Shown piece by piece: positions 53,129 to 62,400 of a DNA stretch of 64,000 nucleotides. This DNA comes from Claveliimonas ammoniilytica (lineage in GTDB: Bacteria > Bacillota > Clostridia > Lachnospirales > Lachnospiraceae). The notes beneath the pieces are model-generated. The model saw only the letters and a list, made by a program, of their open reading frames with translations. It was not told the origin of the DNA and searched no databases. Within the stretch, counting starts at the first letter, position 1; each line of letters begins with the position of its first letter. The DNA is taken from contig NZ_JAOQJV010000003.1 in NCBI RefSeq assembly GCF_025567415.1, positions 1 to 64,000 on the forward strand, read 5' to 3'. The position numbers and the translations under genes were made by a program.

Positions 53129-54100
53129 TTATTCTACCTTGATAAAGTGTAAAAAATTCTCATTATAAATCTTATCCAACATCTTGTTATCCAGTCCCAG
53201 TCCATGCATGGTGCGGTCTGTTGCACTGATATAGTAGCCGTCTGGTCTCAGCGGATAGTCACCCTTAGTCTCCAGAAATTCCGTGATCAGCCGTATTCTT
53301 GACCGGCTTTCTTCCATAGATAACAGCTTCGGTTCTTCTGCTACCAGTACCCTGGCTCCGATATCAGATCCGTAGCAGATCCTGTCCTGATATTTTTCAA
53401 AAAATCGGGTTGCATGCTCTCTGTCCTCCGACAGGTTATAGAACAGTTCACTTCCCGGTGTAATATCAATCCTTACATTCTCAAATTGATCCAATAACTC
53501 TGATAATCTCGGTAACTGCCTGGACATAAAATAAAAATGCGGGAATAAGATACGAAGCTTTGGATGCCGCTCCAATACGTTCTGCATTTGCCGGTATTGA
53601 TCTTCATTATTCACATAGGTCTCATCGTAAAACCAACCCGCCTTCTTCGCAAATTCTGTTACCTGCGACGCATCCCAGAATTCTTCCGGATCATTCACAT
53701 GCATATACACCGGTATCTGCTCCTGTTCCAGATATGCCCAGTAATCCTCCCACACCGACTGATCAAAATCCGGAATTGGATAATATTTGCGAATATTTGG
53801 CTTACCTTCTAACATCTTGATTCCTGTACAGCCCTTTGTCATAAGATTTCGCGCTTCCGACACAAGTGCTGTCTTAAGTTCATCTTCAGGCAGTCGGTAT
53901 AGTTCTCTTCTGATTCCTCCAAATATATAGACCGGCATCGGACACTGTTCCCGATAACGGAATGCATCATCCAGTGTCTCACGTCCCGCACTGTCCGGAA
54001 TGCATTGCAATGCGATTCCGTCATAATGATATTCTTCCACAATCTGGTTTAACCGGTCTGCTCCCATGTATTCTATATAATGAATATGTCCGTCTATCAT
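53129..54100 (-). CDS. Amidohydrolase family protein (TIM-barrel metal hydrolase)
   Basis: 323 residues. Family metal ligands: GHIHY near the N-terminus, HVND/MHV at about residue 155, FPHFYF and YGSDIG near the end: Amidohydrolase_2 type. The reaction is unknown (decarboxylase, lactonase or hydrolase). GGAGG lies 9 nt before the ATG. Neighbours (spoVA and YibE/F) do not hint at a pathway. Complete. Confidence 0.82.
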   Translation of the reverse strand: MIDGHIHYIEYMGADRLNQIVEEYHYDGIALQCIPDSAGRETLDDAFRYREQCPMPVYIFGGIRRELYRLPEDELKTALVSEARNLMTKGCTGIKMLEGKPNIRKYYPIPDFDQSVWEDYWAYLEQEQIPVYMHVNDPEEFWDASQVTEFAKKAGWFYDETYVNNEDQYRQMQNVLERHPKLRILFPHFYFMSRQLPRLSELLDQFENVRIDITPGSELFYNLSEDREHATRFFEKYQDRICYGSDIGARVLVAEEPKLLSMEESRSRIRLITEFLETKGDYPLRPDGYYISATDRTMHGLGLDNKMLDKIYNENFLHFIKVE

Positions 54101-54131
54101 AAACCACGACCTCCTGTCACACTTTAAACTT

Positions 54132-54893
54132 CTATTCTAACTCTTCTAACCATGCCATTTTAGCAAGTAATATTGCGGAAATTGGCATCACAAGCACACA
54201 CGCAATCGCTCCGAAAAACATAGATACGCAATTCTGAAACAAAATTTTCGAATTCAACAGCAGCTCCATTGAGTACTTTTGCATCTTCAGATATGAAAAA
54301 AGAAGTAATGATTCACCAAGATATGCAAAAAGTAACGTATTCACCGTCGTTCCAATCACTTCACTACCAATATGCATGCCACTTTTAATCATTTCTGTAA
54401 TCGTAATATCCGGTTTATGGTTCTTCACCTCATATACAGATACCGTAACTGTAAGAGACATATCCAGTACCGCTCCCAATGTACTTAATATGATGATAGA
54501 TGCCATAACATTTTTCATGCTAATACCTAAATTTACATTGTAATAATAAAGCACATCTTCTCCTACCGCCTGTATCTCATTCAGACCTCCAATTTCCGTT
54601 CTCCACACAACACCATAAATAAAAACAAATAACACGCTCATTGTGACCACAACAGCAACAAATGCACTCCACGTTTTTATATTCGAACCATTTTGGTAAA
54701 ATAAGGTAATACAAGAAACGGCTCCACTCGCTCCGATTGTAACCAACAGTGAAGGTACACCAATTGCCATAAGAAAAATGCTCAAGCTAAGAAGCAGGAG
54801 ATTACCACATAGAGCAATCAATGATATCGCACCTCTCTCGCCTCCAACAATTATAACAGAAAACAATAAAATCAAACCAAGTATACCTATCAT
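54132..54893 (-). CDS. YibE/F-like membrane protein (second of pair)
   Basis: About 253 residues from the ATG at 54893, which overlaps the stop of the first YibE/F gene by 4 nt (ATGA). Six to seven helices with the family segments GAVLDMSLTVTVSVYEV and GTTVNTLLFAYLGESL. This copy lacks the N-terminal extracytoplasmic domain of the partner. Function unknown; probably heteromeric with its partner. Confidence 0.85.
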   Translation of the reverse strand: MIGILGLILLFSVIIVGGERGAISLIALCGNLLLLSLSIFLMAIGVPSLLVTIGASGAVSCITLFYQNGSNIKTWSAFVAVVVTMSVLFVFIYGVVWRTEIGGLNEIQAVGEDVLYYYNVNLGISMKNVMASIIILSTLGAVLDMSLTVTVSVYEVKNHKPDITITEMIKSGMHIGSEVIGTTVNTLLFAYLGESLLLFSYLKMQKYSMELLLNSKILFQNCVSMFFGAIACVLVMPISAILLAKMAWLEELE

Positions 54894-55957
54894 GATTTTC
54901 TCCTTTTTTTCACAGACAGTTTCATAAAAATGGCTGTAATAAATATCGAAACCGGGATCGTCCATACAATTCCTATACTTTCAACCAAAAAGCGACACAA
55001 CTCACAGGGAATATACAATTTAACAATCGTTACAAACCGGATATCATTATTCATTCGAATCAGAAAAGTGGGAATCAAACCACTGCCAAATACAAATAGC
55101 AACACATTAATCATCGTCCCCATAATATCATAGCCTATTTTTCTTCCTGATTTAAAAAGTTCAAGAAATGTGACATCCGGTTTCTGTTTTACGATTTCAC
55201 CTAACGCCGCTGCTATAGCGACGGCAACATCCATAATGGCACCCAATCCGGATAACAATATTTCCGCATGGAACATATCATCCGGATTATCAATGCTTCC
55301 CAGATATTCCATCGTTGAGTAATCCAGTTCCTGTACATGTCTGATAACCAAATCAAACATCCCCATGATCAATACAAGCACACATAAGGTTGACAACAAT
55401 GCCGCCCACGTCTTCTTATTCACGCCATTCAAACCAACTAATGTCACTATGGCAAATAGAATAACGATTTTATTACAGATTGCCACCACATTTGATGTAT
55501 TATCTGCTTTCAGGAAAAACACCGCAAATATCATAATATTGATTCCAACTGTTATTATCGTTAATATCCCTTTTCGTCCTGCCGCTTCCACAAGTACGAA
55601 AATCAAAATTCCCAACAGCATTACAAGCTCTGTATCCCGTTTTACTCCCTTGATTCCAGAACCACTTACAAATACTTTATCTCCTTTGTGATATTTCTGC
55701 TTTAACATTTCTGTATATGTATACTCATTGGAAAAATGCACTGTTTTTCCCTTTTTTTCACCATTTAAAATAATCCCCTGCATCTTTTGGCTATATTTCT
55801 TCTCTGCTGTTCCCCGGGTGCTTTTTCCTTCTACTTCTCTGGTTGTCTCAACTTTCGTCAACTTTGCAATTGGAGTAGTATACAGCCAGGTATCATTCAT
55901 TATAAAAACAATCGCTACCAAATACAAAATGCCAAATATATAATATTTCTTCTTCAT
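54890..55957 (-). CDS. YibE/F-like membrane protein (first of pair)
   Basis: 355 residues. N-terminal helix (about 7-22), an extracytoplasmic beta-rich region (about 25-115) with a VFVSGSG segment, then about seven helices. YibE/F motifs: LSGLGAIMDVAVAIAAALGE and GTMINVLLFVFGSGL. GAGGAG precedes the ATG. Followed by the shorter YibE/F gene with a 4-nt overlap. Role unknown; the family often occurs as such pairs. Confidence 0.87.
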   Translation of the reverse strand: MKKKYYIFGILYLVAIVFIMNDTWLYTTPIAKLTKVETTREVEGKSTRGTAEKKYSQKMQGIILNGEKKGKTVHFSNEYTYTEMLKQKYHKGDKVFVSGSGIKGVKRDTELVMLLGILIFVLVEAAGRKGILTIITVGINIMIFAVFFLKADNTSNVVAICNKIVILFAIVTLVGLNGVNKKTWAALLSTLCVLVLIMGMFDLVIRHVQELDYSTMEYLGSIDNPDDMFHAEILLSGLGAIMDVAVAIAAALGEIVKQKPDVTFLELFKSGRKIGYDIMGTMINVLLFVFGSGLIPTFLIRMNNDIRFVTIVKLYIPCELCRFLVESIGIVWTIPVSIFITAIFMKLSVKKRRKS

Positions 55958-55996
55958 ATCCGCTCCTCATATAGCTTTTTCTTGAAAACAGTCCTT

Positions 55997-56024
55997 ATTT
56001 TATCACAACAATTACTTTTGTCAA
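55997..56024 (-). promoter_or_regulatory. Promoter of the YibE/F pair
   Basis: TTGACA (56019-56024), 16-nt spacer, TAAAAT (55997-56002) on the minus strand. Confidence 0.6.
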
Positions 56025-56069
56025 CTAAATGTGAAAACCATTTTCAATTTCACTTTTATTATTTTTCCA

Positions 56070-56098
56070 TTGACGCGAATACGATTTCGGACTATAAT
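56070..56098 (+). promoter_or_regulatory. Promoter of the fourth MATE gene
   Basis: TTGACG (56070-56075), 17-nt spacer, TATAAT (56093-56098), 50 nt before the start codon. The spacer holds CGAATACGATTTCG, an imperfect palindrome that may be an operator. Confidence 0.75.
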
Positions 56099-56148
56099 TT
56101 ACAGTATTTACGCCAGGGATTATCTTCATATTCGGAGGATTTATAATT

Positions 56149-57480
56149 ATGAACATCCAATTGTCGGAACATTTCACTTATCGCAAATTATTACGCTTTG
56201 TATTGCCATCCATCGTAATGATGATCTTTACATCCATTTACAGCGTTGTGGATGGTCTGTTTGTATCCAACTTTGTTGGGAAAAGTGCCTTTGCGGCAAT
56301 CAATCTGATGATGCCGTTTCTTATGGGTATCAGTGCGCTTGGATTCATGATCGGTACCGGAGGCAGTGCTCTCGTTGCGAAAACTCTTGGAGAAGGTAAA
56401 AAAGAAAAAGCCAATGAATATTTTTCCATGCTGGTCTATATTACACTGGCCGGCGGGCTGATCATCGCCATACTCAGTGCATTTGCAATGCGTCCTGTCG
56501 CAATTATCCTTGGAGCCCGCGGTGAGCTACTGAAAAACTGTGTTCTGTACGGAAGAATTCTCTGCATCTCACTGACCTGTTTCATGCTGCAGAATGTATT
56601 CCAGAGCTTCTTTGTAGCTGCCGAAAAGCCGCACCTCGGTCTGCGCGTTGTTGTAATTGCCGGTGTTACCAACATGCTTCTGGATTTTCTGTTCGTAGCC
56701 GTGTTGCATTGGGGACTTGCAGGTGCCGCGATTGCTACTGTCTGTGGCGAATTGATCGGAGGTATCTTTCCGATTTTCTACTTTGGGCACAAAAATTCCA
56801 GCCTGCTGAAGCTTGGAAAAACACATTTTTACCCAAAAGTTTTATTAAAGACCTGTACCAATGGTTCTTCCGAGCTTATGACTAACCTGTCAAGTTCGCT
56901 AGTCAACTCGCTGTATAATCTACAGCTTATGAAATTCGCAGGTGAGGACGGCGTTGCTGCCTATGGTACGATCATGTATGTTAATTTCATCTTCGCCGCC
57001 ATTTATTTTGGTTACTCTATCGGAAGTGCACCGTTGGTCAGCTATCATCACGGTGCTGCAAACCACGATGAATTGAAGAATCTGTTCCACAAAAGTGTCC
57101 GTCTGATCAGCACCTGGGCAATATCGCTATTTGTACTGGCTCAGCTGATCGCATCACCACTGGCATCCCTGTTCGTTGGCTATGATCCGGCACTCTTCGA
57201 GTTGACACGCATGGGATTCCGAATCTACTGCTTTGCTTTCCTGATCAACGGATTTAACATCTACGGTTCTGCGTTCTTTACCGCATTGAACAATGGTCTG
57301 CTATCCGCATTAATCTCTTTCCTGCGGACACTGGTATTCCAGATGGCAGCCATTCTGATTCTGCCGCTGATCTTTGGCATCAACGGAATCTGGTATTCCA
57401 TTACCGTTGCGGAACTGCTGACACTGTGCGTTACTGTGACATTTATTGTGCGGAAGAGAAATACGTATCATTATTTTTAA
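56149..57480 (+). CDS. MATE family efflux transporter (fourth)
   Basis: 443 residues, about 12 membrane helices, with SIVMMIFTSIYSVVDGLFVS and GTGGSALVAKTLGEGKKEKA, characteristic of the MATE/NorM superfamily. CGGAGG lies about 11 nt before the ATG. Solitary. Substrate unknown. A truncated DUF1016 remnant follows. Confidence 0.93.
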   Translation: MNIQLSEHFTYRKLLRFVLPSIVMMIFTSIYSVVDGLFVSNFVGKSAFAAINLMMPFLMGISALGFMIGTGGSALVAKTLGEGKKEKANEYFSMLVYITLAGGLIIAILSAFAMRPVAIILGARGELLKNCVLYGRILCISLTCFMLQNVFQSFFVAAEKPHLGLRVVVIAGVTNMLLDFLFVAVLHWGLAGAAIATVCGELIGGIFPIFYFGHKNSSLLKLGKTHFYPKVLLKTCTNGSSELMTNLSSSLVNSLYNLQLMKFAGEDGVAAYGTIMYVNFIFAAIYFGYSIGSAPLVSYHHGAANHDELKNLFHKSVRLISTWAISLFVLAQLIASPLASLFVGYDPALFELTRMGFRIYCFAFLINGFNIYGSAFFTALNNGLLSALISFLRTLVFQMAAILILPLIFGINGIWYSITVAELLTLCVTVTFIVRKRNTYHYF

Positions 57481-57509
57481 CTTTATTTTTGTGTTATACT
57501 GAATTACTA

Positions 57510-57647
57510 TCTACTTACTGGAATATAGGAAAAATTATTGTGGAGCACGAACAAGGAAACAACGATCGGGCAGATTACGGCAAGCAGACTTTAAAACAAC
57601 TGTCAAAAGAATTAACAAAGGAAACTATCAGAAGCAGTTTTAAATGA
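57510..57647 (+). pseudogene. Remnant of a DUF1016 (YhcG-type PD-(D/E)XK nuclease) gene
   Basis: In one frame, TYWNIGKIIVEHEQGNNDRA and YGKQTLKQLSKELTKE match the N-terminal DUF1016 domain of YhcG-like proteins, after which the frame ends abruptly (ETIRSSFK). Normal proteins are about 330 residues and carry a nuclease domain, absent here. No start codon or ribosome binding site belongs to it; the frame opens inside the MATE gene. A decayed fragment left by an insertion/deletion. Confidence 0.78.
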
Positions 57648-57682
57648 ATGGCACAAATCAGAGCCTCTATAACAACTATAAT

Positions 57683-57725
57683 AAACGGAGCGTGGAAGCT
57701 AACAATAGCTGCCACGCCCCGTTTT
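57683..57725. terminator. Bidirectional terminator
   Basis: AAACGG-GCGTGG paired with CCACGC-CCGTTTT; serves the fused gene on the minus strand and the remnant on the plus. Confidence 0.75.
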
Positions 57726-57754
57726 CTCATGCATTCTGCAATAAGCAGCAGGTT

Positions 57755-58792
57755 TTATTTTTCGTGGATTTGTTTGCCACTCATATGTTCAATCGTAATC
57801 TCATAGAGCTGTACTGCTTTGATATCCGCTGCTATCTCGGCATCTATTTCTTCTTTTGTTGGATAATATTTTTCAGCAAGCTCCCGTACCTTTGCCTCTG
57901 TAATCCCACTATCTTCAATCAGATGGCATCTGCCAAATATAACCACACTCTGCAGATACGGTGCCCAGTCACCTTCTTCATGCTTTTCATTTCCATAGAC
58001 TGTAAAACATACTTTATCATCCTTTTTCAGCGCATCTACTTTGTGTCCCGCTTTCGCTCCATGAAAATAAATCTTTTCACTCTCCGGTTCATAAAAATAA
58101 TTAATCGGAAATGCAAATGGATACCCGTCATCCCCATTTACTGCCAGGACTGCCCGTTTTTCGTGTAACAGCAGTTTCTTTGCATCTTTCTCTGAAATCA
58201 TACGTTTCTTTCTTCTGATTGGTCTGAACATTTTAATTTTCTCCCTTCGTTCATGTCGCATTTTCCACTGATTTCCCGTCATATAATTTGTATGTTCCAC
58301 TCGTACTTCATTTAACAACGGTACCGGCACTTCGTCACAGGTATGATGATATAAAAATCCAAGCTTTTCCTGTACCCTTTTAGACTTTTCATTCCCATCA
58401 TAATATCTGCACCAGATTGTTGTCATTCCGAGGTCTTCAAATCCACGATGGATCAGTTCTTCCGCCGCCTCAGGTATATAACCTCTACCCCAGAATGGCT
58501 TTCCAAGCCAGTATCCAAGCTCACACTCTTTGTCCTGCTCTGTCATATCTGTACTGCCATTCAGTTTCAATTCAATCGCACCGATTGCCCGATCGGTTCC
58601 CTTTTCGCAGACTGCATAGCACTCTTTTCCCTGAAATACATTTTGTATTACTTCACGGCTTTCCGCAATATTCTGATGCACCGGCCATCCTGCACTTGGT
58701 CCGATATCCGGATCTTTTGCGTATTCATAAAGGCTCTCTGCATCAGTCTCTTTCCACGGACGAAGAATCAGTCTCTCAGTAGTTAATATCAT
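57755..58792 (-). CDS. GNAT acetyltransferase fused to pyridoxamine-5'-phosphate-oxidase-like flavoprotein
   Basis: 345 residues from the ATG at 58792 (GGGGGAAG upstream). Residues 1-175 form a RimJ/RimL-like GNAT (TTERLILRPWKETDAESLY; YWLGKPFWGRGYIPEAAEEL). Residues about 188-345 form a split-barrel flavin domain starting MFRPIRRKKRMISEKDA, the usual N-terminus of NimA-like pyridoxamine-oxidase family proteins. An ATG at 58231 heads this domain and is preceded by GAAGGGAG, so the flavoprotein can also be made alone. A recent in-frame fusion of two neighbouring genes is the likely history. Confidence 0.85.
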   Translation of the reverse strand: MILTTERLILRPWKETDAESLYEYAKDPDIGPSAGWPVHQNIAESREVIQNVFQGKECYAVCEKGTDRAIGAIELKLNGSTDMTEQDKECELGYWLGKPFWGRGYIPEAAEELIHRGFEDLGMTTIWCRYYDGNEKSKRVQEKLGFLYHHTCDEVPVPLLNEVRVEHTNYMTGNQWKMRHERREKIKMFRPIRRKKRMISEKDAKKLLLHEKRAVLAVNGDDGYPFAFPINYFYEPESEKIYFHGAKAGHKVDALKKDDKVCFTVYGNEKHEEGDWAPYLQSVVIFGRCHLIEDSGITEAKVRELAEKYYPTKEEIDAEIAADIKAVQLYEITIEHMSGKQIHEK

Positions 58793-58805
58793 AAGCTTCC
58801 CCCTT

Positions 58806-59765
58806 TTATTTTGCACAGGTTGTCTCACTGCTCTGCCCAGTGTAATCAAATTTCCCGTCATTCTTCTCTTCCAGTGCTTTGATCATATGATAGGTATATT
58901 CGTTATACGGCGTCGGAATGCCAAGTTCTTGTCCCATGCGCATGAGTGCTCCTGAAAACATATCAATCTCCGTATGGCGGCCGGCATCCAGATCCTGCAA
59001 CGTAGAATATCTGGCTGTCGGTGGTACGGCACTTCCATGGTTAGATGATGTATCTGCTTTACTCAGATCAATCCCTTTCGCTTCCGCAACCGCTTCCAGT
59101 TCTCTACGAAGTCCTGTACTAATGGCTCTCATGTGTACACTGTCCTGGTAACATCCTACTCCCGCTCCCAAAACTGCCTGAGGCAGATTGTTAGAAACAT
59201 TTAACCGGAACTTGCTCCAGATTTCAGCCTCTATATCTTCCGTAATACGGTAACGCATTCCTGCATTTTCAAATAACTCTTCTATCGCCCGCACCCGTGC
59301 GCTATAATATGGTGCTTCAAGTTCACCAAATATAATCCCAATCGTAGTTTCCGGATTAAAACAGTAACCGGTTCCTTCTTTGTGAGATGCTATTTTAATC
59401 AGCGATGGTAATACATGCGACGCGCCGATTTCTGCCGCGATCAGTTCCTCGCTGTCTATTCCGTTCATAAGACTCATTACAGTCGTATGCTCTCCCACAC
59501 TTCTTCGCAAACTGTCAAGAGCTCCCGGCAATGCACCATATTTCAATGCTACAATAATTAAATCTACACCCTTGGCTTCTTCCGGTGTCCATACTTCCGG
59601 ATGATAGGTTTCCTGATTGATCATACAACCATTCCGCGTCAGACGCTCCGCGCGTTCTCCTTCTGCGATCACGCCAAGTTTGATATCCTTACATTTTGAA
59701 ACACCCCAGATTATATAAGCTCCAACTGCCCCTGCTCCGAGTACTGCAACTGATCTGATTTTCAT
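58806..59765 (-). CDS. 2-dehydropantoate 2-reductase family protein
   Basis: About 319 residues from the ATG at 59765 (GGAGG 9 nt upstream). Rossmann GAGAVGAYI, ApbA/PanE N-domain, and C-domain with KFRLNVSNNLPQAVLG and the late SSNHGSAVPPTARYS region where canonical PanE has ...SM.QD....TEID: it retains HTEIDMFSG. May reduce ketopantoate in the CoA pathway or a related oxo acid; no other pantothenate genes are near, so panE is not asserted. Read just before the fused gene. Confidence 0.85.
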   Translation of the reverse strand: MKIRSVAVLGAGAVGAYIIWGVSKCKDIKLGVIAEGERAERLTRNGCMINQETYHPEVWTPEEAKGVDLIIVALKYGALPGALDSLRRSVGEHTTVMSLMNGIDSEELIAAEIGASHVLPSLIKIASHKEGTGYCFNPETTIGIIFGELEAPYYSARVRAIEELFENAGMRYRITEDIEAEIWSKFRLNVSNNLPQAVLGAGVGCYQDSVHMRAISTGLRRELEAVAEAKGIDLSKADTSSNHGSAVPPTARYSTLQDLDAGRHTEIDMFSGALMRMGQELGIPTPYNEYTYHMIKALEEKNDGKFDYTGQSSETTCAK

Positions 59766-59806
59766 CTTTCTGTACCTCCGTAATCTAACCGACACATTTC
59801 ACGGTA

Positions 59807-60457
59807 TTATATCCCATACTTTTCAAGATTAACTTTCCCATCAATCACTTCGACTCCATCCGCTTCCAGCAATTCTTTCTGTACATTGCCTCCGCCAAAT
59901 GCAAATGCTCCGGCAAGTTCTCCTTTGGAATTCACCACCCGGAAGCATGGAATATGCTCAGGATCCGGATTCTTATGAAGCGCATTCCCCACCGCTCTTG
60001 ACATCCGAGGATTGCCTGCCATCTCTGCAATCTTCCCATATGTCGCAACATGGCCTTGGGGAATCCGTTTGACCGCTTCGTATATCCGTTTTGTCGGACT
60101 GTCCGTGACCAGATCATAGCTCTCTGATATCATTCTCTGAATCTCTTTATCCGGTATCGTACCATCCAGAATAATGGTATTCCAATGCTCCTTATTCTGA
60201 TGATATCCTGCGATCACAGCATCATATGTATTCCGCCAGAAGTCTCTCCATTCCGGATCAACTTTCACATTCAGATTTGTATAACCTTCGCGCTCATAAA
60301 TCCATAAAAAAGCTTTTTTGCTTCCCTTAACTCTCACCAATTGCCAATTCGGATCACGAAACGGTCTTTCTTCATATACATTTGGAAATGACATACCAAA
60401 TTCCAGTGCTTCCTCTCTTGTCATCATAGTCTGTTCTTCCTCATAACACTCAGACAT
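59807..60457 (-). CDS. MmcQ/YjbR domain fused to an alkyltransferase-like (MGMT/ATL) domain
   Basis: About 216 residues from the ATG at 60457 (AGAGGTG upstream). Residues about 10-115 form an MmcQ/YjbR domain (double-wing DNA-binding-like fold, with EERPFRDPNWQLVRV). Residues 120-216 form the MGMT C-terminal domain: TKRIYEAVKRIPQGHVATYG, then PCFRVVNSKGELAGAFAFGG. The active-site motif is PCFRV instead of PCHRV: Cys is present, the conserved His is Phe. It overlaps the HD gene by 8 nt. Confidence 0.88.
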   Translation of the reverse strand: MSECYEEEQTMMTREEALEFGMSFPNVYEERPFRDPNWQLVRVKGSKKAFLWIYEREGYTNLNVKVDPEWRDFWRNTYDAVIAGYHQNKEHWNTIILDGTIPDKEIQRMISESYDLVTDSPTKRIYEAVKRIPQGHVATYGKIAEMAGNPRMSRAVGNALHKNPDPEHIPCFRVVNSKGELAGAFAFGGGNVQKELLEADGVEVIDGKVNLEKYGI

Positions 60458-60938
60458 GAAACACCTCTTTCGCAATCGTTTTACCGCTTGCTGTCTTCAT
60501 AATCTTATCCATAAAATCACTGATATTCTGTTTACTATATCCACTTTCACAGGCATTCACAATATAATCTGCTTCTATCAGAATCTGATAATCGATTCCA
60601 TCAATATCCGTGTATGTATGATGATGTCCTACCAGATATGCCACACGCTCAATCTGTTCTTTCGTCATGCCTGTATCTGACAGAAAATCTGTCACTAATG
60701 GGATTCCTTCTTCTTCCTGATACTTGCCATTGGTATTGCCATACTTTTCCCTGCATAACGGGCAGGCAATATCATGCGTAATCGCTGCCACTTCAAGAAT
60801 ATACTGCGTCTCTGGGTCTATCTGTTCCAGTTCGCCAATCATTTTTGCATACGACCACACATGCAAAAAATGATCAATATCATGTATATTTCCATTCGAA
60901 AAAGTTATCATTTTCTTCATAATCTCTGCAATTGTCAT
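60450..60938 (-). CDS. HD-domain protein (putative phosphohydrolase)
   Basis: 162 residues. HD motifs: HDIDHFLHVWSYAKMI, ITHDIACP (HD pair), VGHHHTYTDID and the final EADYIVN Asp. Probably a metal-dependent nucleotide phosphohydrolase. GAGGTG lies 7 nt before the ATG. Coupled to the MmcQ-MGMT gene by an 8-nt overlap, which hints at a nucleotide damage role. Confidence 0.87.
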   Translation of the reverse strand: MTIAEIMKKMITFSNGNIHDIDHFLHVWSYAKMIGELEQIDPETQYILEVAAITHDIACPLCREKYGNTNGKYQEEEGIPLVTDFLSDTGMTKEQIERVAYLVGHHHTYTDIDGIDYQILIEADYIVNACESGYSKQNISDFMDKIMKTASGKTIAKEVFHV

Positions 60939-60975
60939 AATCTGTCACCTCAAATCCGATTTATACCCTTTTTCC

Positions 60976-62109
60976 CTACATAAGATATTTCCCCAGCATC
61001 TGATTCACGCAATCCTCGATCTGGTTCATGATCCTCTTACATTCCGCTCTCTCCATCCCAGCGGCGACGCCGACTGCCAGAATCTCTTTTTCTCCAGGAT
61101 TGCGCCCATTTCCATCAACGGTAGTTGTATGTTCTCCGTAATAAGTATTACTATAAGTGAGATCATATGCCGGACTCAACCGCCAGCAATCCTCTGCTTC
61201 ATGGTATAAATATGTGAAATTTTTAGAATGATCATCACGGTTATGCGCAAATACATTAAAGCACATCCTGCGGAACATATTTTTCACATCTTCTGGATGA
61301 TCTCTGGTTAATATTTTCGTCAGCTTCATCAAACTATGGTAATCCAGACTCGGCTGTTCAAAATCTAATTCCAGAAGAGCAGCGGCAGTCAGCATATGGA
61401 TTCGTTTTTGACCGCCGTTATCCATCACTCTGTCAAATCGTTTGGTTCCAAAATACCCCTCACATTTGTCCGATGGAAATAATCTGGTTTCGCTCATGGT
61501 AATGCCACATTGTCTGGCACAGCAGGAATAGTCATATTCCATCTTTCCTGCATTCCTTCCATCTACATGGGCTGAAAATTTAATAATCCATTCTTCCCCC
61601 TCAATGATTGTCATGATTTTCGGTCTGGCTCCGCCGCTGGTACCTCCCAGGCGGTATAATTCATCCAGTTTATCGGAATACTCTGTATTCAACAGTTTCT
61701 GACATTGCTCCGCAAGTTCATCCAGATTACTATGATCCTGTTTTTCCTGTATTTCCTTTTCTGGATAATAGGTAAGCGCCCCCATTCCTGCAGTTCCAAC
61801 AATAGCCAACCGGTCCAAAGCCGTAAGTTTATCCGGATTTTGCCCATTGGCTCGCAACAGCCGGCTCAACAGCAATCTTCCCCAATTATCTGGCAAACTG
61901 TCTGCAAACACTCCAAAAAGTCCATCAAAATAGTCTTTGTTTGGAACAAAAACCTGATTTTTCATTGGAAGAGAAAATGGACTGATTGGGAATCCATACT
62001 CCAACCATTCTTCACTATATTGAAATGCCACTTTATGATCTGCGGTCATAGCCAGCGTTCCAACGAGCCTCCCATCGTAGAGAACCTGCAATGCATTATT
62101 TGGTTTCAT
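60976..62109 (-). CDS. hipA: HipA-family serine/threonine kinase toxin
   Basis: About 377 residues from the ATG at 62109, which overlaps hipB by 14 nt; a longer open frame upstream belongs to hipB antisense to its frame and is not supported. HipA features: N-terminal couple_hipA region (LQVLYDGRLVGTL), P-loop-like GGTSGGARPK, ATP/peptide region, catalytic HNRDDHSKNF (Asp) and LSPAYDLTYS. The E. coli homologue phosphorylates GltX and induces dormancy. Shorter than E. coli HipA (about 440), typical of HipA variants in Firmicutes. Confidence 0.9.
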   Translation of the reverse strand: MKPNNALQVLYDGRLVGTLAMTADHKVAFQYSEEWLEYGFPISPFSLPMKNQVFVPNKDYFDGLFGVFADSLPDNWGRLLLSRLLRANGQNPDKLTALDRLAIVGTAGMGALTYYPEKEIQEKQDHSNLDELAEQCQKLLNTEYSDKLDELYRLGGTSGGARPKIMTIIEGEEWIIKFSAHVDGRNAGKMEYDYSCCARQCGITMSETRLFPSDKCEGYFGTKRFDRVMDNGGQKRIHMLTAAALLELDFEQPSLDYHSLMKLTKILTRDHPEDVKNMFRRMCFNVFAHNRDDHSKNFTYLYHEAEDCWRLSPAYDLTYSNTYYGEHTTTVDGNGRNPGEKEILAVGVAAGMERAECKRIMNQIEDCVNQMLGKYLM

Positions 62110-62374
62110 TAATAACCTCCTGAATATTCTTATATGATACCTGCGTAAAAATACTCCTAAGTTCATCCGCAATATCCAAAGCCATGGCAATCTTGGTCAG
62201 GGAGATCAGAGAAATCTGTCCAGTCGCTTCAAATCTTTTGATGGAACCATAGCTTACGCCACTCATAGCAGATAGTTTCTCCTGGGAAATGGAACGTCGT
62301 TTTCTGATATTTCTTATCCTTTGTGCCAGCTTCTGATCCAACTCTTCCGCTGTTTCCCACAGCAATTGTTCCAT
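62096..62374 (-). CDS. hipB: HipB-like antitoxin, Xre-family DNA-binding protein
   Basis: 92 residues, HTH_3 (about 15-75) with SISQEKLSAMSGVSYGSIKR as helix-turn-helix. Acts as repressor of hipBA and neutraliser of HipA. Overlaps hipA. Two copies of an 11-bp repeat (62401-62411 and 62442-62452) lie just upstream as likely operators. Confidence 0.9.
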   Translation of the reverse strand: MEQLLWETAEELDQKLAQRIRNIRKRRSISQEKLSAMSGVSYGSIKRFEATGQISLISLTKIAMALDIADELRSIFTQVSYKNIQEVINETK

Positions 62375-62400
62375 GTGTTTTCACCTCTTTATCAGTAGAT

